Part shown: positions 51,441 through 59,989 of the stretch, piece after piece | How positions within the stretch are numbered: the stretch's first letter is position 1 | How the letters are laid out: each line of letters opens with the position of its first letter | NCBI GenBank assembly: GCA_025449845.1 | Contig: JANWIP010000013.1 | Span: 1 to 64,000 of the forward strand | Origin: Solirubrobacteraceae bacterium | GTDB lineage: Bacteria > Actinomycetota > Thermoleophilia > Solirubrobacterales > Solirubrobacteraceae | DNA length: 64,000 nucleotides | Reading direction: 5' to 3' | The notes under the pieces: model-generated | The model's database searches: none | What the model saw: the letters and a program-made list of their open reading frames with translations, nothing else | What the model was told of the DNA's origin: nothing | Position numbers and translations under genes: made by a program

Positions 51441-52356
51441 TTTGGCGGGGCGCACGGCTTTGATCACTGGCGGCACGCGCGGGCTGGGCCTGCAGATCGC
51501 GCGTGCCTATCTTCAGGCCGAGGCAAGCGGCGTGTGCATCTGCGGGCGCGACCCGGGCGCCTTGGAGGATGCGCGTGTCGAGCTTGCCGAGCTTGCCGGC
51601 GCCGATCAGCAGGTGCTCGCCCTGGCGGCCGACGTGTCCGCGCCAGAGGATGTCGAGCGACTGGTGCACAGCGCGCTGGCTGCCTTCGGGGAGCTGACCA
51701 TTCTCGTTTCCAACGCCGGCGTCTACGGCCCCAAGGGGGCGATCGAGCGCACCGACTGGGAGCAGTGGGCGCGGGCCATCGAGGTCAACCTGTTTGGATC
51801 GGTGCTGCCCGCGCGCGCCGTTGTGCCCCACTTCATCGCGCGGGGCTACGGCAAGGTCATCCAGCTCTCTGGCGGTGGCGCGACGGGGCCGCTGCCCGGG
51901 CTGAGCGCCTATGCGGCCTCCAAGGCGGCGGTGGTGCGCTTCGCGGAGACGCTTGCCGTCGAGCTGCGCGAGCACCACGTCGACGTCAACTCGATCGCTC
52001 CGGGAGCGCTCAACACGCGCATGCTCGACGAGGTGATAGCCGCTGGCCCCGAGTTGGTCGGCCAGGATTTCCATGCTCGCGCGCTCCAGCAGCGAGACTC
52101 CGGGGGCGTGCCGCTGGAGCAGGGGGCGGCGCTCGCCGTCTTCCTCGCATCGGGTGCCAGCGATGGCATCACCGGCCGGCTGCTCAGCGCGGTGTGGGAC
52201 CCATGGCCGTGGCTGCCCGAGCATCTCGCCGAGCTGGACGGCGACCTGTACACGCTGCGCCGCATCGTGCCTTCCGATCGTGGCCTTGCGTGGGGGGATG
52301 CTGGCCCGTCCGACGCACCGTCGGCCGATCCCATCAGACCTCCCTCGGTGCCATGA
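51430..52356 (+). CDS. Short-chain dehydrogenase/reductase
   Basis: A 308-residue classical SDR from GTG 51430, overlapping the previous stop by 11 bases. ALITGGTRGLGLQIARAYL binds NAD(P), LTILVSNAGVYGPKGAI follows, VIQLSGGGATGPLPGLSAYAASKAAVVRF contains the catalytic Tyr and Lys, and NSIAPGALNTRMLDEV the substrate side. The C-terminal extension of about 60 residues after GRLLSAVWDPW is longer than usual. SDRs of this type in LPS loci reduce sugar ketones. It is coupled to the next methyltransferase by ATGA. Confidence 0.85.
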   Translation: MSGDLAGRTALITGGTRGLGLQIARAYLQAEASGVCICGRDPGALEDARVELAELAGADQQVLALAADVSAPEDVERLVHSALAAFGELTILVSNAGVYGPKGAIERTDWEQWARAIEVNLFGSVLPARAVVPHFIARGYGKVIQLSGGGATGPLPGLSAYAASKAAVVRFAETLAVELREHHVDVNSIAPGALNTRMLDEVIAAGPELVGQDFHARALQQRDSGGVPLEQGAALAVFLASGASDGITGRLLSAVWDPWPWLPEHLAELDGDLYTLRRIVPSDRGLAWGDAGPSDAPSADPIRPPSVP

Positions 52357-53261
52357 CACGGTCGGAGGCCCCGCTGACCTTGCCCCCGCCGCTTGACAGC
52401 GAGACGGTGCCGGCCTTCGATCGCGGTTGGCTGTATCCCGACGGCAGCCGCCGCGCCTATCTGCCCTATGTGCAGGACGATCATCCGGTCAACTGGTCAG
52501 GCGAGCTTGAGCAGCTGCACGCCGAGAGCGGCCGCGAGCACTTCATCGACGTGTGGACGCGCGGAGCGATGCTCGAGCGCATCGGTGTGCTGCCCGCGCA
52601 GGCGACGATCGTCGATCTGGGCTGCTCAAGCGGCTTTCTGCTGGAGGATCTCTCCGCGGCCCACCCTCAGGCCAGCTTGATCGGCATCGATCTCGTTGCC
52701 TCCGGGCTGCACAGGGCGCATGTCCTGGTCCCGGGCGCGCGTCTGGTGCAGGCCGACGCATGCTCCTTGCCGCTGCCCGCATGCAGTGTCGATGCTGTGC
52801 TCAGCGCCAACCTGCTTGAGCACGTGGCCGACGACGTGCGTGCGCTGGCGGAGCTGCGGCGTATCCTGCGGCCGCGCGCGCACGCCGTGGTGGTCGTTCC
52901 AAGCGGGCCGAACACCTACGACTACTACGACCGCTTTCTTGGGCACGAGCGGCGTTATGGCCGCGGTGAGCTGGCCCGCAAGGCCCGTGAGGTCGGTCTG
53001 GAAGTGCTCCTGGATATTCACCTCGGGTCGCTGTTGTACCCGCCGTTCTGGCTGACCAAGCAGCTCAACCGCCGTCGTTTTGGACATCTCCGCGGTGCCG
53101 CGCTCGAGCAGCGTGTGGCGGCGGATATCGCGCGCACCAACGACTCGCTGGCGGGTCGAACGCTGTGTCGGCTTGAGCGACGGCTGCTGGGGGCGGGCCT
53201 GCGTCTTCCTTTTGGGATCCGCGGCCTGACGGTCCTACGTTGCCCGGAGCATTCGCCGTGA
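52353..53261 (+). CDS. SAM-dependent methyltransferase (class I)
   Basis: A 302-residue methyltransferase. TIVDLGCSSGFLLEDL is motif I, LIGIDLVASGL motif II, ARLVQADACSLPLPACSVDAVLSANLLEHVADD motifs III and IV, and LRRILRPRAHAVVVVPSG the following strand. DYYDRFLGHERRYGRGEL is a conserved stretch seen in glycan-locus methyltransferases. There is no zinc domain, so an O-methyltransferase or general class I enzyme is more likely than a C-methyltransferase. It overlaps the next gene by GTGA. Confidence 0.84.
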   Translation: MTRSEAPLTLPPPLDSETVPAFDRGWLYPDGSRRAYLPYVQDDHPVNWSGELEQLHAESGREHFIDVWTRGAMLERIGVLPAQATIVDLGCSSGFLLEDLSAAHPQASLIGIDLVASGLHRAHVLVPGARLVQADACSLPLPACSVDAVLSANLLEHVADDVRALAELRRILRPRAHAVVVVPSGPNTYDYYDRFLGHERRYGRGELARKAREVGLEVLLDIHLGSLLYPPFWLTKQLNRRRFGHLRGAALEQRVAADIARTNDSLAGRTLCRLERRLLGAGLRLPFGIRGLTVLRCPEHSP

Positions 53262-54286
53262 GCGGTCTGGCGACGGGACAGCGGACGGCGGATGGCGAGC
53301 GCGGGACGCTGAGCGTCGTGATCCCCGCCTACAACGAGGAGGCGAACATCGAGCGGGTCTATGAGCGTCTTCGCGTTGTCCTGGAAGGCCTGACGATGGA
53401 TTGGGAGATCATCTTCAGCGTCGATCCCTGCACCGATCGCACCGAGGAGCTGATCCTGGGGCTGCGCCGGACTGACCAGCGGGTCAAGATGCTGCGCTTC
53501 TCCAGGCGCTTTGGCCAGCCGATGGCCACCATCGCCGGACTGGAGGCGTCCGCGGGCGACGCCGTCGTGGTGATCGACTGCGACCTGCAGGACCCTCCCG
53601 AGCTGATCCCCAAGCTGGTCGCGAGCTGGAGTGAGGGCTATGACGTGGTCTACGCCCAGCGGCGCACCCGCGCCGGAGAGACGCTGCTCAAGCGTTTCGT
53701 CTCCGCGGTCGGCTACCGGGTGATCGCGCACGTGGCTGAGGTCGAGATACCCCCCAACACAGGGGACTTTCGCCTGCTCAGTAGACGCGTCGTGGACAAC
53801 GTGATCGCCCTGAGCGAGCATCATGGCTTTCTGCGCGGTCTGGTGTCGCTTGTCGGCTTCCGCCAGACCAGCGTGCTGTATGACCGGGAGGTTCGGGCGG
53901 CAGGGTCCAGCAAGTACAACCCTTTCTTTGGCTCGCTGCTGATCGGGCTGAACGGGCTGATCGGCTTCTCTCGCTACCCGCTGCAGCTGATCTCGATCGT
54001 CGGCGTGGCCCTATCCGGCCTCGCGCTGATGCTGGCGCTGGCGTACTTCGGCCTGAAGGTGGGAGGCCAGAACTTTCCCGTCGGCAATCCCACGGTTGTG
54101 ATCGTGGTGGCCTTCTTCAGCGGCATCCAGTTGCTCTCGCTGGGCGTGATCGGAGAGTACGTGGGGCGCATCTACGATGAGGCCCGACAGCGGCCCAAGT
54201 ACATCGTCGAGTCTCGTCATGGCTGGCAGGAGACTCCGCTCGCCGTCGAGTCGCGCTCGCGCTGGGAAGACGAGCTGTCCGCATGA
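53258..54286 (+). CDS. Membrane-anchored GT2 (polyprenyl-phosphate glycosyltransferase, ArnC/GtrB-like)
   Basis: A 342-residue enzyme starting at GTG 53258. SVVIPAYNEEANIERVYERLR starts the GT-A fold and VVVIDCDLQDPPELIPKLV is the DCDLQDPPE motif characteristic of GtrB/ArnC-type enzymes. NTGDFRLLSRRVVD follows, and the C-terminal region has two membrane helices (PLQLISIVGVALSGLALMLALAYF; VVIVVAFFSGIQLLSLGVIGEYVGRIYDEA). It should load a sugar onto undecaprenyl phosphate for flipping by the nearby GtrA protein. Its last 18 bases form the first unit of a junction repeat. Confidence 0.92.
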   Translation: MSGLATGQRTADGERGTLSVVIPAYNEEANIERVYERLRVVLEGLTMDWEIIFSVDPCTDRTEELILGLRRTDQRVKMLRFSRRFGQPMATIAGLEASAGDAVVVIDCDLQDPPELIPKLVASWSEGYDVVYAQRRTRAGETLLKRFVSAVGYRVIAHVAEVEIPPNTGDFRLLSRRVVDNVIALSEHHGFLRGLVSLVGFRQTSVLYDREVRAAGSSKYNPFFGSLLIGLNGLIGFSRYPLQLISIVGVALSGLALMLALAYFGLKVGGQNFPVGNPTVVIVVAFFSGIQLLSLGVIGEYVGRIYDEARQRPKYIVESRHGWQETPLAVESRSRWEDELSA

Positions 54287-54350
54287 GCGCTCTACCGAAA
54301 GACGAGCTGTCCGCATGAGCGCTCTACCGAAGCACGAACTCTCCGCATGA
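54269..54350 (+). repeat. Triplicated gene junction with two 11-codon mini-ORFs
   Basis: A 32-bp unit beginning GACGAGCTGTCCGCATGAGC occurs at 54269-54300 and 54301-54332, with a third, diverged copy from 54333. Each carries the ATGA that ends one frame and starts the next. The result is two tiny frames, MSALPKDELSA (54283-54318) and MSALPKHELSA (54315-54350), each fusing the start of the downstream gene (MSALP) to the end of the upstream gene (DELSA). They are chained by ATGA overlaps between the GT2 and the nucleotidyltransferase. Confidence 0.95.
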
Positions 54351-55057
54351 GCGCCCTGCCTGTGGTCTGCATCCTCGCCGGCGGGCTTGGTACCCGTCTG
54401 GGCGAGCGCGTGCGCGACACCCCCAAGCCACTCCTGGAGGTTGCCGGCGAGCCGTTCATCTGGCATCAGTTGCGGCTGTTGGCCGCTCACGGGGCGCAGG
54501 AGGTGGTGCTCTGTGTGGGCTACCTCGGCGAGTTGATCGAGCGCAACGTAGGAGTTGAGCGGTTCGGCCTGCGCATCTCCTACAGCTATGACGGTCCCGA
54601 GCTGGCCGGCACGCTGGGGGCGATTCAGCGCGCGCAGCGTCTGCTCGGCGAGCGCTTTCTGGTGCTCTACGGAGACACCTACCTGCGTATGGACTACGCC
54701 GCCGCGGCGAGCGACTGGCGAGCCAGCGGGCTGCCGGCGATGATGAGCGTGCTGCGCAACGAGGGACGCTGGGGCGCATCCAACGCCTGCTACGCGCGCG
54801 GCCGCGTGCTCGCCTACGACAAGCGCTCGCCGCGACCGGGCATGAGCTGGATCGACTATGGCCTGGTGGGACTGCGCCGCAGCGCCCTCTCTCTGGCTCC
54901 CGCGGGCGCTGAGGATCTCGCCGAGCTGCTGCATCGTCTGGCGCGCGAAGAGCTGCTCTACGGCTTCGAGGCATCGGAGCGCTTCTTTGAGATCGGCACG
55001 CCGGCGGCGCTGGCGGAGACCGATGCGTTCCTGCGCCGCGACCCGGTGAAGCGGTGA
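54347..55057 (+). CDS. Sugar-1-phosphate nucleotidyltransferase (HddC-like)
   Basis: A 236-residue NTP-transferase. CILAGGLGTRLGERVRDTPKPLLEVAGEPFIWHQL is the nucleotide-binding signature, VLYGDTYLRMDYAAAA holds the metal Asp, and MSWIDYGLVGLRRSAL the sugar-binding side. Length and motifs fit the short nucleotidyltransferases HddC/RmlA-like of heptose loci. It is the best candidate for the guanylyltransferase that completes GDP-D-glycero-D-manno-heptose, because GmhA-, GmhB- and HddA-like genes are present and no other free nucleotidyltransferase is. Base specificity is not proven. The start is the ATG of the third junction repeat. Confidence 0.83.
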   Translation: MSALPVVCILAGGLGTRLGERVRDTPKPLLEVAGEPFIWHQLRLLAAHGAQEVVLCVGYLGELIERNVGVERFGLRISYSYDGPELAGTLGAIQRAQRLLGERFLVLYGDTYLRMDYAAAASDWRASGLPAMMSVLRNEGRWGASNACYARGRVLAYDKRSPRPGMSWIDYGLVGLRRSALSLAPAGAEDLAELLHRLAREELLYGFEASERFFEIGTPAALAETDAFLRRDPVKR

Positions 55058-55554
55058 GAGCGCCAACGCTGCATCCGTGGCTGCACACGACGCGTGTGCG
55101 GTTGTTGTTGGCAAAAGCCGGCCTCGTCGGTCAGGGTCTGCGCTTCGCCGTGGCCGGAGCGACGGTCTCGCTCGTCTATATAGCCACCACGACTGTGCTC
55201 AGCGTAGTCGTGGGAATGCCGTTCCAGGCTGCGCTTCTGATCGGCTACGGGCTGGCGCTCAGCATCCACTTCACGCTTCAGCGCCTCTTCGTGTGGGCCC
55301 ATCAAGAGCGGTTCGCGCTGCCGCTGCATCGTCAGCTCGGCTGGTATCTGCTGGCCGCCGCGGCGCAATATGGGGCTACCGCGCTCTGCACGTTGCTGCT
55401 GCCTTCCGTGCTGGGGCTGTCCTCAGAGACGGTCTATCTGCTCGTCGTGCTGCCTCTGACGTTGACCAATTTCCTGCTCTTTCGCTATGTCATCTTCCAT
55501 CCGCGAGCGAGCCCCGCGGATGCCGGCCTGCTTTGCGCCGCGTGCGAAGAATGA
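55054..55554 (+). CDS. GtrA-family membrane protein
   Basis: A 166-residue protein with four membrane helices. GQGLRFAVAGATVSLVYIATTTVL begins the family pattern, LALSIHFTLQRLFVWAH is the conserved F-x-x-x-R-x-F/W-x-F region, and LTNFLLFRYVIFHPR the typical ending. GtrA proteins are thought to flip polyprenyl-phosphate-linked sugars across the membrane. It starts at GTG 55054 overlapping the previous stop and is followed through ATGA by a large membrane protein, completing a GT2-GtrA-membrane transferase set. Confidence 0.9.
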   Translation: MRAPTLHPWLHTTRVRLLLAKAGLVGQGLRFAVAGATVSLVYIATTTVLSVVVGMPFQAALLIGYGLALSIHFTLQRLFVWAHQERFALPLHRQLGWYLLAAAAQYGATALCTLLLPSVLGLSSETVYLLVVLPLTLTNFLLFRYVIFHPRASPADAGLLCAACEE

Positions 55555-58028
55555 GCCGAAACGGTCTTGCACTGGCCGCTCCGTTCGCACCGAGCCGAAC
55601 CAAGCTGGTGCTGGCCGCTCCGTTCGCGCTCGTCGCCTTCACGGTGCTGGGGACATGGCTGCTCTCGGGTGTCGCGATCGACGAAGCAGTGCGATACCTC
55701 GCTTTCGAGCTCTTCTTCGTCCTGCTCCCGGGGTGTCTTCTATACGTGCTGCTCAGCCCCAGCCCGGGGGGATGGCTGCGTGTATTGGCGATTGGCTGGC
55801 CTTGTGGCTATGCAATCGAGGTGGGCGCCCTCGCGGCGACCAGTGCGCTGCACGTGCGCTGGCTCTTCATGCTGCTGCCACTCGTCGCGGTGCTCGCATC
55901 GATGCCGTTTCTGATCGGCCTTCGTGGGCGTGGGCGAGTGGAGGAATTACGCCGCGGCCTGCGGGCGCGCCTGGCGCTCTCCGCAGGGGAGGATCGGCAG
56001 GGCGAAGCGCTGGCGGTGGCGATCGCTCTCAGCGCCGGGCTCATCTTGCTGGCGCTGATGACCTTTGCCAGCTACCCCCTGCCGGCTCACGCACACAGCA
56101 TTTTCTACTACCCCGACAACGTGGATGACATTGCCTGGGCGGCGGAGGCGCGTCATCACTGGCCGATCACCGAGCCCTGGGTGAGCGGTCTGGCTTCGCG
56201 CTATTACATCGCCGTCTTCATCCACTTCGCCGCCATCAATCAGGTCACGGGCGTGCCGCTGTCCACGGTAGTCCTGCGGCTGTTCCCCACGACGGCGATC
56301 TGTGCGATCGCCCTGCAGCTGTGGCATCTGGGCCGGTCTCTGGGGCGTTCCCGCTGGATTGCCCCGACCGCCGTCGTGCTGCTGCTGTTGGTGGACGATC
56401 TGAACCTCGACTTCACGCGGCCGGGGGCATTCGCGGTGGAAACGTTCAACGTGCTGCCGCTCAGTCCGACCTACGCGCTAGGAGCCATCTTCTTCCTCGG
56501 TCTGCTCGCCGTGGCGCAGGCGTGGTTTACCGACACGATCCCCGACGCGGACATTGGCAGCGCCGCCGCCGCCGACGCGGACGCCGACGCCGCGGCCGCG
56601 CGAGGTCCATGGGCCGGCCCGCTGCCGCGCGGTTCGGCGGGTCTACTCGTCCTCTTGGGCGTGCTCGTCCTCGGCGGGGGCGCGTCCAAGACGAGCGCGA
56701 TCGCCGACTTCATCGGCGGCTTTGGCCTGCTCTGGCTGTGGCGCGTCTTGAGTAAGCAGGGCAGCCGTCTGCTGAGTTGTGGGTTGCTCGTCGCGGGAGG
56801 GTGTTTCACCGCAGTCTACCTGCTCCTGCTGAAAGGGGGCACCGCATCGGTCCTGCGGATCCATCCGCTGGACTTCATGCACTACACGGTGTTCGGCCCG
56901 ACCTTCACCGGCTCTCCGACGTGGCCTGTCGCGGCAGGTCATTCCCCGCTCTGGCTGGTGGCCCTGCTGGTCGCGGCCGCGGGAACGATGCTGTGCGCCT
57001 TGGCGCCCCTCTTTGGTGCGGGCTGGCTGCTGAGGAGGCCGCGCGCCATCTCACCGTTCACGCTGCTCTGCTTCGCGGTCTTCGCCGTGTCCTTCGTCGC
57101 CTACGTCTCGCTGTCGGCCCCCGGCGATAGTGAGGGCTACTTCTTCATCTACGGCTACATCGCGCTGGTGCCAATCGCCGCCAAGGGCCTAGTCGGTGTG
57201 GTGCAGGCAATATCCCAGCCGGCGCGTCGGAAGTTGGCGCTTATCTGCACGGCGCTGCTGGTCGTAGGGATCGCCGCGGCTGAGTCCTCGCGCGCCGTCG
57301 GGGAGTTACATGCTCTGTGGTACGCCTGGTACGCCGTGGCCTACGGCCTGATCGCGTGTGCGGTGCTGTTGGCCGTTCTCGGGTTGCAGCACGACTTCGC
57401 GGCGAGCATCAAATCGCGCGCGCTACGTGTGTTCGCCTGTTGTGTGCCACTGCTTGTCACCCTGGGTCTTGTGAAGCCTTTGACCCATATGGCTCCCAGG
57501 GTGTGGTCAAGTCTCTTCCACGAACGGATCTCGCTTGCTGACTCGGGAGATCACCAGGGCATGACCGCGCCCCTCTATGACGGTTTGATCTGGGTCCGCG
57601 ACCACACCACGCCATGCGATGTGCTCGCGGTCAACAACCACTACACATCCGCCCCCACAAGCAATGAAGTCTCACCGACAGCTCGTCTCTCTCACTACTC
57701 CTACTACTCGGCGTTCACCGAAAGAAGGGTGCTGCTGGAGAGTTGGTACGTGACGCCGCGCGGGGAGCGCAGCGTCTCCTCGCCCTATCCGGCACGACTG
57801 GCGCTCAATGAACAGGCCGTCGCGCAGGGGTCCGCGAGCGCACTGCGAGAGCTCGCGCGCGCCGGCGTCAACTATGTGCTGATCGACAAGACCCACGGCG
57901 AAGGGGCGCCTGAGCCGCGCAGCCTGAGCCGACTGGAGTTTGAAAACAGCGCGCTGCGCGTCTACCGGCTGCTGGCGGCGCCGGCCGGGGCCGCCGCGGG
58001 GAGCTGCGCAACGGTCGTCGGGATCTGA
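55551..58028 (+). CDS. Large integral membrane protein, probable GT-C-type transferase
   Basis: An 825-residue protein with roughly 14-16 membrane helices and a C-terminal soluble domain from about residue 655 (LYDGLIWVRDHTTPCDVLAVNNHY; VNYVLIDKTHG). The arrangement of many helices followed by a small periplasmic domain resembles GT-C enzymes and YfhO/DUF6541-like proteins. An extracytoplasmic loop containing YPDNVDDIAWAAEARHHWPITEPW could hold the acidic catalytic site. By context it would use the polyprenyl-phosphate sugar made and flipped by the preceding genes. A Ala/Asp repeat lies at 56561-56600. The 3' end overlaps the opposite MerR gene by 67 bases. Confidence 0.75.
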   Translation: MSRNGLALAAPFAPSRTKLVLAAPFALVAFTVLGTWLLSGVAIDEAVRYLAFELFFVLLPGCLLYVLLSPSPGGWLRVLAIGWPCGYAIEVGALAATSALHVRWLFMLLPLVAVLASMPFLIGLRGRGRVEELRRGLRARLALSAGEDRQGEALAVAIALSAGLILLALMTFASYPLPAHAHSIFYYPDNVDDIAWAAEARHHWPITEPWVSGLASRYYIAVFIHFAAINQVTGVPLSTVVLRLFPTTAICAIALQLWHLGRSLGRSRWIAPTAVVLLLLVDDLNLDFTRPGAFAVETFNVLPLSPTYALGAIFFLGLLAVAQAWFTDTIPDADIGSAAAADADADAAAARGPWAGPLPRGSAGLLVLLGVLVLGGGASKTSAIADFIGGFGLLWLWRVLSKQGSRLLSCGLLVAGGCFTAVYLLLLKGGTASVLRIHPLDFMHYTVFGPTFTGSPTWPVAAGHSPLWLVALLVAAAGTMLCALAPLFGAGWLLRRPRAISPFTLLCFAVFAVSFVAYVSLSAPGDSEGYFFIYGYIALVPIAAKGLVGVVQAISQPARRKLALICTALLVVGIAAAESSRAVGELHALWYAWYAVAYGLIACAVLLAVLGLQHDFAASIKSRALRVFACCVPLLVTLGLVKPLTHMAPRVWSSLFHERISLADSGDHQGMTAPLYDGLIWVRDHTTPCDVLAVNNHYTSAPTSNEVSPTARLSHYSYYSAFTERRVLLESWYVTPRGERSVSSPYPARLALNEQAVAQGSASALRELARAGVNYVLIDKTHGEGAPEPRSLSRLEFENSALRVYRLLAAPAGAAAGSCATVVGI

Positions 58029-58882
58029 GATCCCGCACCGGCGAGCCGCTCGCGCAGCACCTCGGTTGCCGCTTGGGGCTCATCGCCCAGGCGCACGACG
58101 GTGCTCGCGCCGGTGTCCGGCAGCGCACCGCGGTAGTCCAACACATCCACTGCGCCGCTGGCCTGCCTGACGGCGTAGATCAGGCGCCCTAGGGCATCGA
58201 GTGAGGCGCCCGCGCCGCCCAGCACCACGGCGGTCGGGTGCAGCGCCGCCAGTGCGCTGGCCACGCGCGTGGGCTGCAGCTCCAGCGGCAGCGTCAGCAC
58301 GCGCAGACCGGCACGGCGCAGGAACAGCTCAAGCGCCTGCACATACAGCCCGTCCAGATCTCGCGGGCGGCTGGCGTCGAAGATCATCACGCCCTCATCG
58401 CGCGTGGCTGCCGGCGCTACCCGCTGTGCGGCGGCCAGCCAGCCGGTGGCATAACGCCAGGCGAAGCCGTACTCGGGCGAGACGCCCCGCAGCTCGCCGT
58501 CTGCCTGCACGCCGTCTGCCTGCAGCGATTGCACCGCGGGCAGCAGCATCGAGCTGACCGTGCGCTCTACCGAGCGCAGCGCCATGCTCTCCTCCAGCAG
58601 GCGGTCGGCGCGTTCCTGATCGAAGGACGCAAGCGCCTCGCCCAGCCCGCCGAGCGAGCCCATCGGCGTGCCGCGTTCGCGGGCGATGGAGATCGCCGAG
58701 GAGATGTTCTGTGTCTCCGCGAAGGCTTGGCGCAGCGCCTCGATCTCCGCCAGCTCGAACTGGCGGTGCCCACCCTCGCTGCGTCGCGGCGAGGGGTAGC
58801 TGAAGCGTCGCTCCCAGCTGCGCAGGGTGTTGGGGCTGACGCCCAGCATCGCGGCAGCGGCATTGGTGCGGATCGCGCTCAT
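57962..58882 (-). CDS. MerR-type regulator with degenerate B12-binding-like domain
   Basis: A 306-residue protein from ATG 58882. Residues 1-70 are a MerR winged helix (NAAAAMLGVSPNTLRSWERRFSYPSPRRSEGGHRQF). Residues about 80-290 resemble the helical and Rossmann domains of B12-binding CarH/LitR regulators (RERADRLLEES-type four-helix part; LELFLRRAGLRVLTLPLELQPTRVASALAALHPTAVVLGG). The cobalamin-ligating D-x-H-x-x-G segment is not visible: the aligned place reads SRPRDLDGLYVQAL. Light or B12 sensing is therefore doubtful. A 15-bp tandem duplication (58496-58525) repeats QADGV. Target genes are unknown. Confidence 0.8.
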   Translation of the reverse strand: MSAIRTNAAAAMLGVSPNTLRSWERRFSYPSPRRSEGGHRQFELAEIEALRQAFAETQNISSAISIARERGTPMGSLGGLGEALASFDQERADRLLEESMALRSVERTVSSMLLPAVQSLQADGVQADGELRGVSPEYGFAWRYATGWLAAAQRVAPAATRDEGVMIFDASRPRDLDGLYVQALELFLRRAGLRVLTLPLELQPTRVASALAALHPTAVVLGGAGASLDALGRLIYAVRQASGAVDVLDYRGALPDTGASTVVRLGDEPQAATEVLRERLAGAGSQIPTTVAQLPAAAPAGAASSR

Positions 58883-59091
58883 GCGTGAAATGTTCAGCTT
58901 TGCGTCGCATTGCGCAAGGCGCGCAACGCCCCCTGCATGTTGGATGTGGGCATGCACAGGCAGGAGAGCCCACTTTGCCTGCGACGCCTGCCTACGATCA
59001 TGAGGGTGGCGCAGCCGGCCGCACCCATTGCGGGGCACAGGCAGGCCGGCGAGCCGGGGCGGGCGGGGCCTTCTACATTTCCAATCTAGTT

Positions 59092-59940
59092 ATGAAGCTG
59101 CGCCTCTACCACCACCATGACGGCGCCCGCGTGGCCTACCGCGAACTCGGCACCGGACCGCCGCTGGCGTTGCTGCACTCGGCGATGCTCTCCCACCAGG
59201 AGTTTCAACCGCTCGTGGCTCAGCTCGCCGACCGCTTCCGCGTGGTGCTGCCCGATCTGCCGCTGCACGGGGATTCCGAGGATCGCCCCCGCCATCCCTA
59301 CACGATCGACTGGTTCGCCGACGTAATGGCGGGCTTCGCTGCTGATGTGCTCGGTCCGCGCCCGTTGATCGGCGGCCACGACGCGGGCGCGGAGATCTTG
59401 CTGCACGCCGTTGCCACCCAGCGCCTTGACCCTGCTCGGCTCGTGCTGATGCCCAACCGCTTGCACTTTGCACCTCAGCGCCCGTGGCTGCGCGCGGCCT
59501 GGCGCGCTACGGCCTGTGCGGGAGCTATCCCGGGGGTTGATCGTCTGATGACCTATGGCACGCGCGCGGTATTCACGCCTGAACTGGGCCTGCGCCTGTC
59601 CGCGCGCCGCGAGCCGGCCGCGCGCGATCTCATGCGCCAGGCCTTCGCCGACGTGCCCGGCAACTCCAACCTTGCTCGCTCCTGGGCCAAGTGCGCGCGA
59701 CGCTGGCCGCGGGGTGAGCCGTGGCAGCAGGAGTTGCTCCAGCAGGCCTATCCGCGCCTGCGCATGCCCGTGCTGCTGCTGTGGGCCGACAGCGATCAGC
59801 TGCATCCGCTCGCCTGGGCTGAAGAGACGTTGCGACTACTCCCGGGGGCACAGTTGCGCATGCTTCCGGGGACGGGCTTCCTAATGGCCTACGACGATCC
59901 CGTGGGGGTCGCCAGGGAGCTGGCCGCCTTCTGCGGATAA
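59092..59940 (+). CDS. Alpha/beta-hydrolase with Asp nucleophile and no canonical catalytic His
   Basis: A 282-residue alpha/beta-hydrolase. PLALLHSAMLSHQEFQPLV has the oxyanion region, LPDLPLHGDSEDRP follows, and the nucleophile elbow is IGGHDAGAEI, where Asp replaces Ser as in haloalkane dehalogenases and epoxide hydrolases. LLLWADSDQLHPL provides the acid. The usual C-terminal GH motif reads PGTGFLMAYDDP, so the catalytic His is Phe. The protein may be inactive or use another His, such as that of DQLHP. It is divergent from the MerR gene with a 209-base spacer. Confidence 0.8.
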   Translation: MKLRLYHHHDGARVAYRELGTGPPLALLHSAMLSHQEFQPLVAQLADRFRVVLPDLPLHGDSEDRPRHPYTIDWFADVMAGFAADVLGPRPLIGGHDAGAEILLHAVATQRLDPARLVLMPNRLHFAPQRPWLRAAWRATACAGAIPGVDRLMTYGTRAVFTPELGLRLSARREPAARDLMRQAFADVPGNSNLARSWAKCARRWPRGEPWQQELLQQAYPRLRMPVLLLWADSDQLHPLAWAEETLRLLPGAQLRMLPGTGFLMAYDDPVGVARELAAFCG

Positions 59941-59989
59941 CGTCCCGGTCACGGCGACGCCGACAGGTGACCCCAAACGCGGCCAGCAC

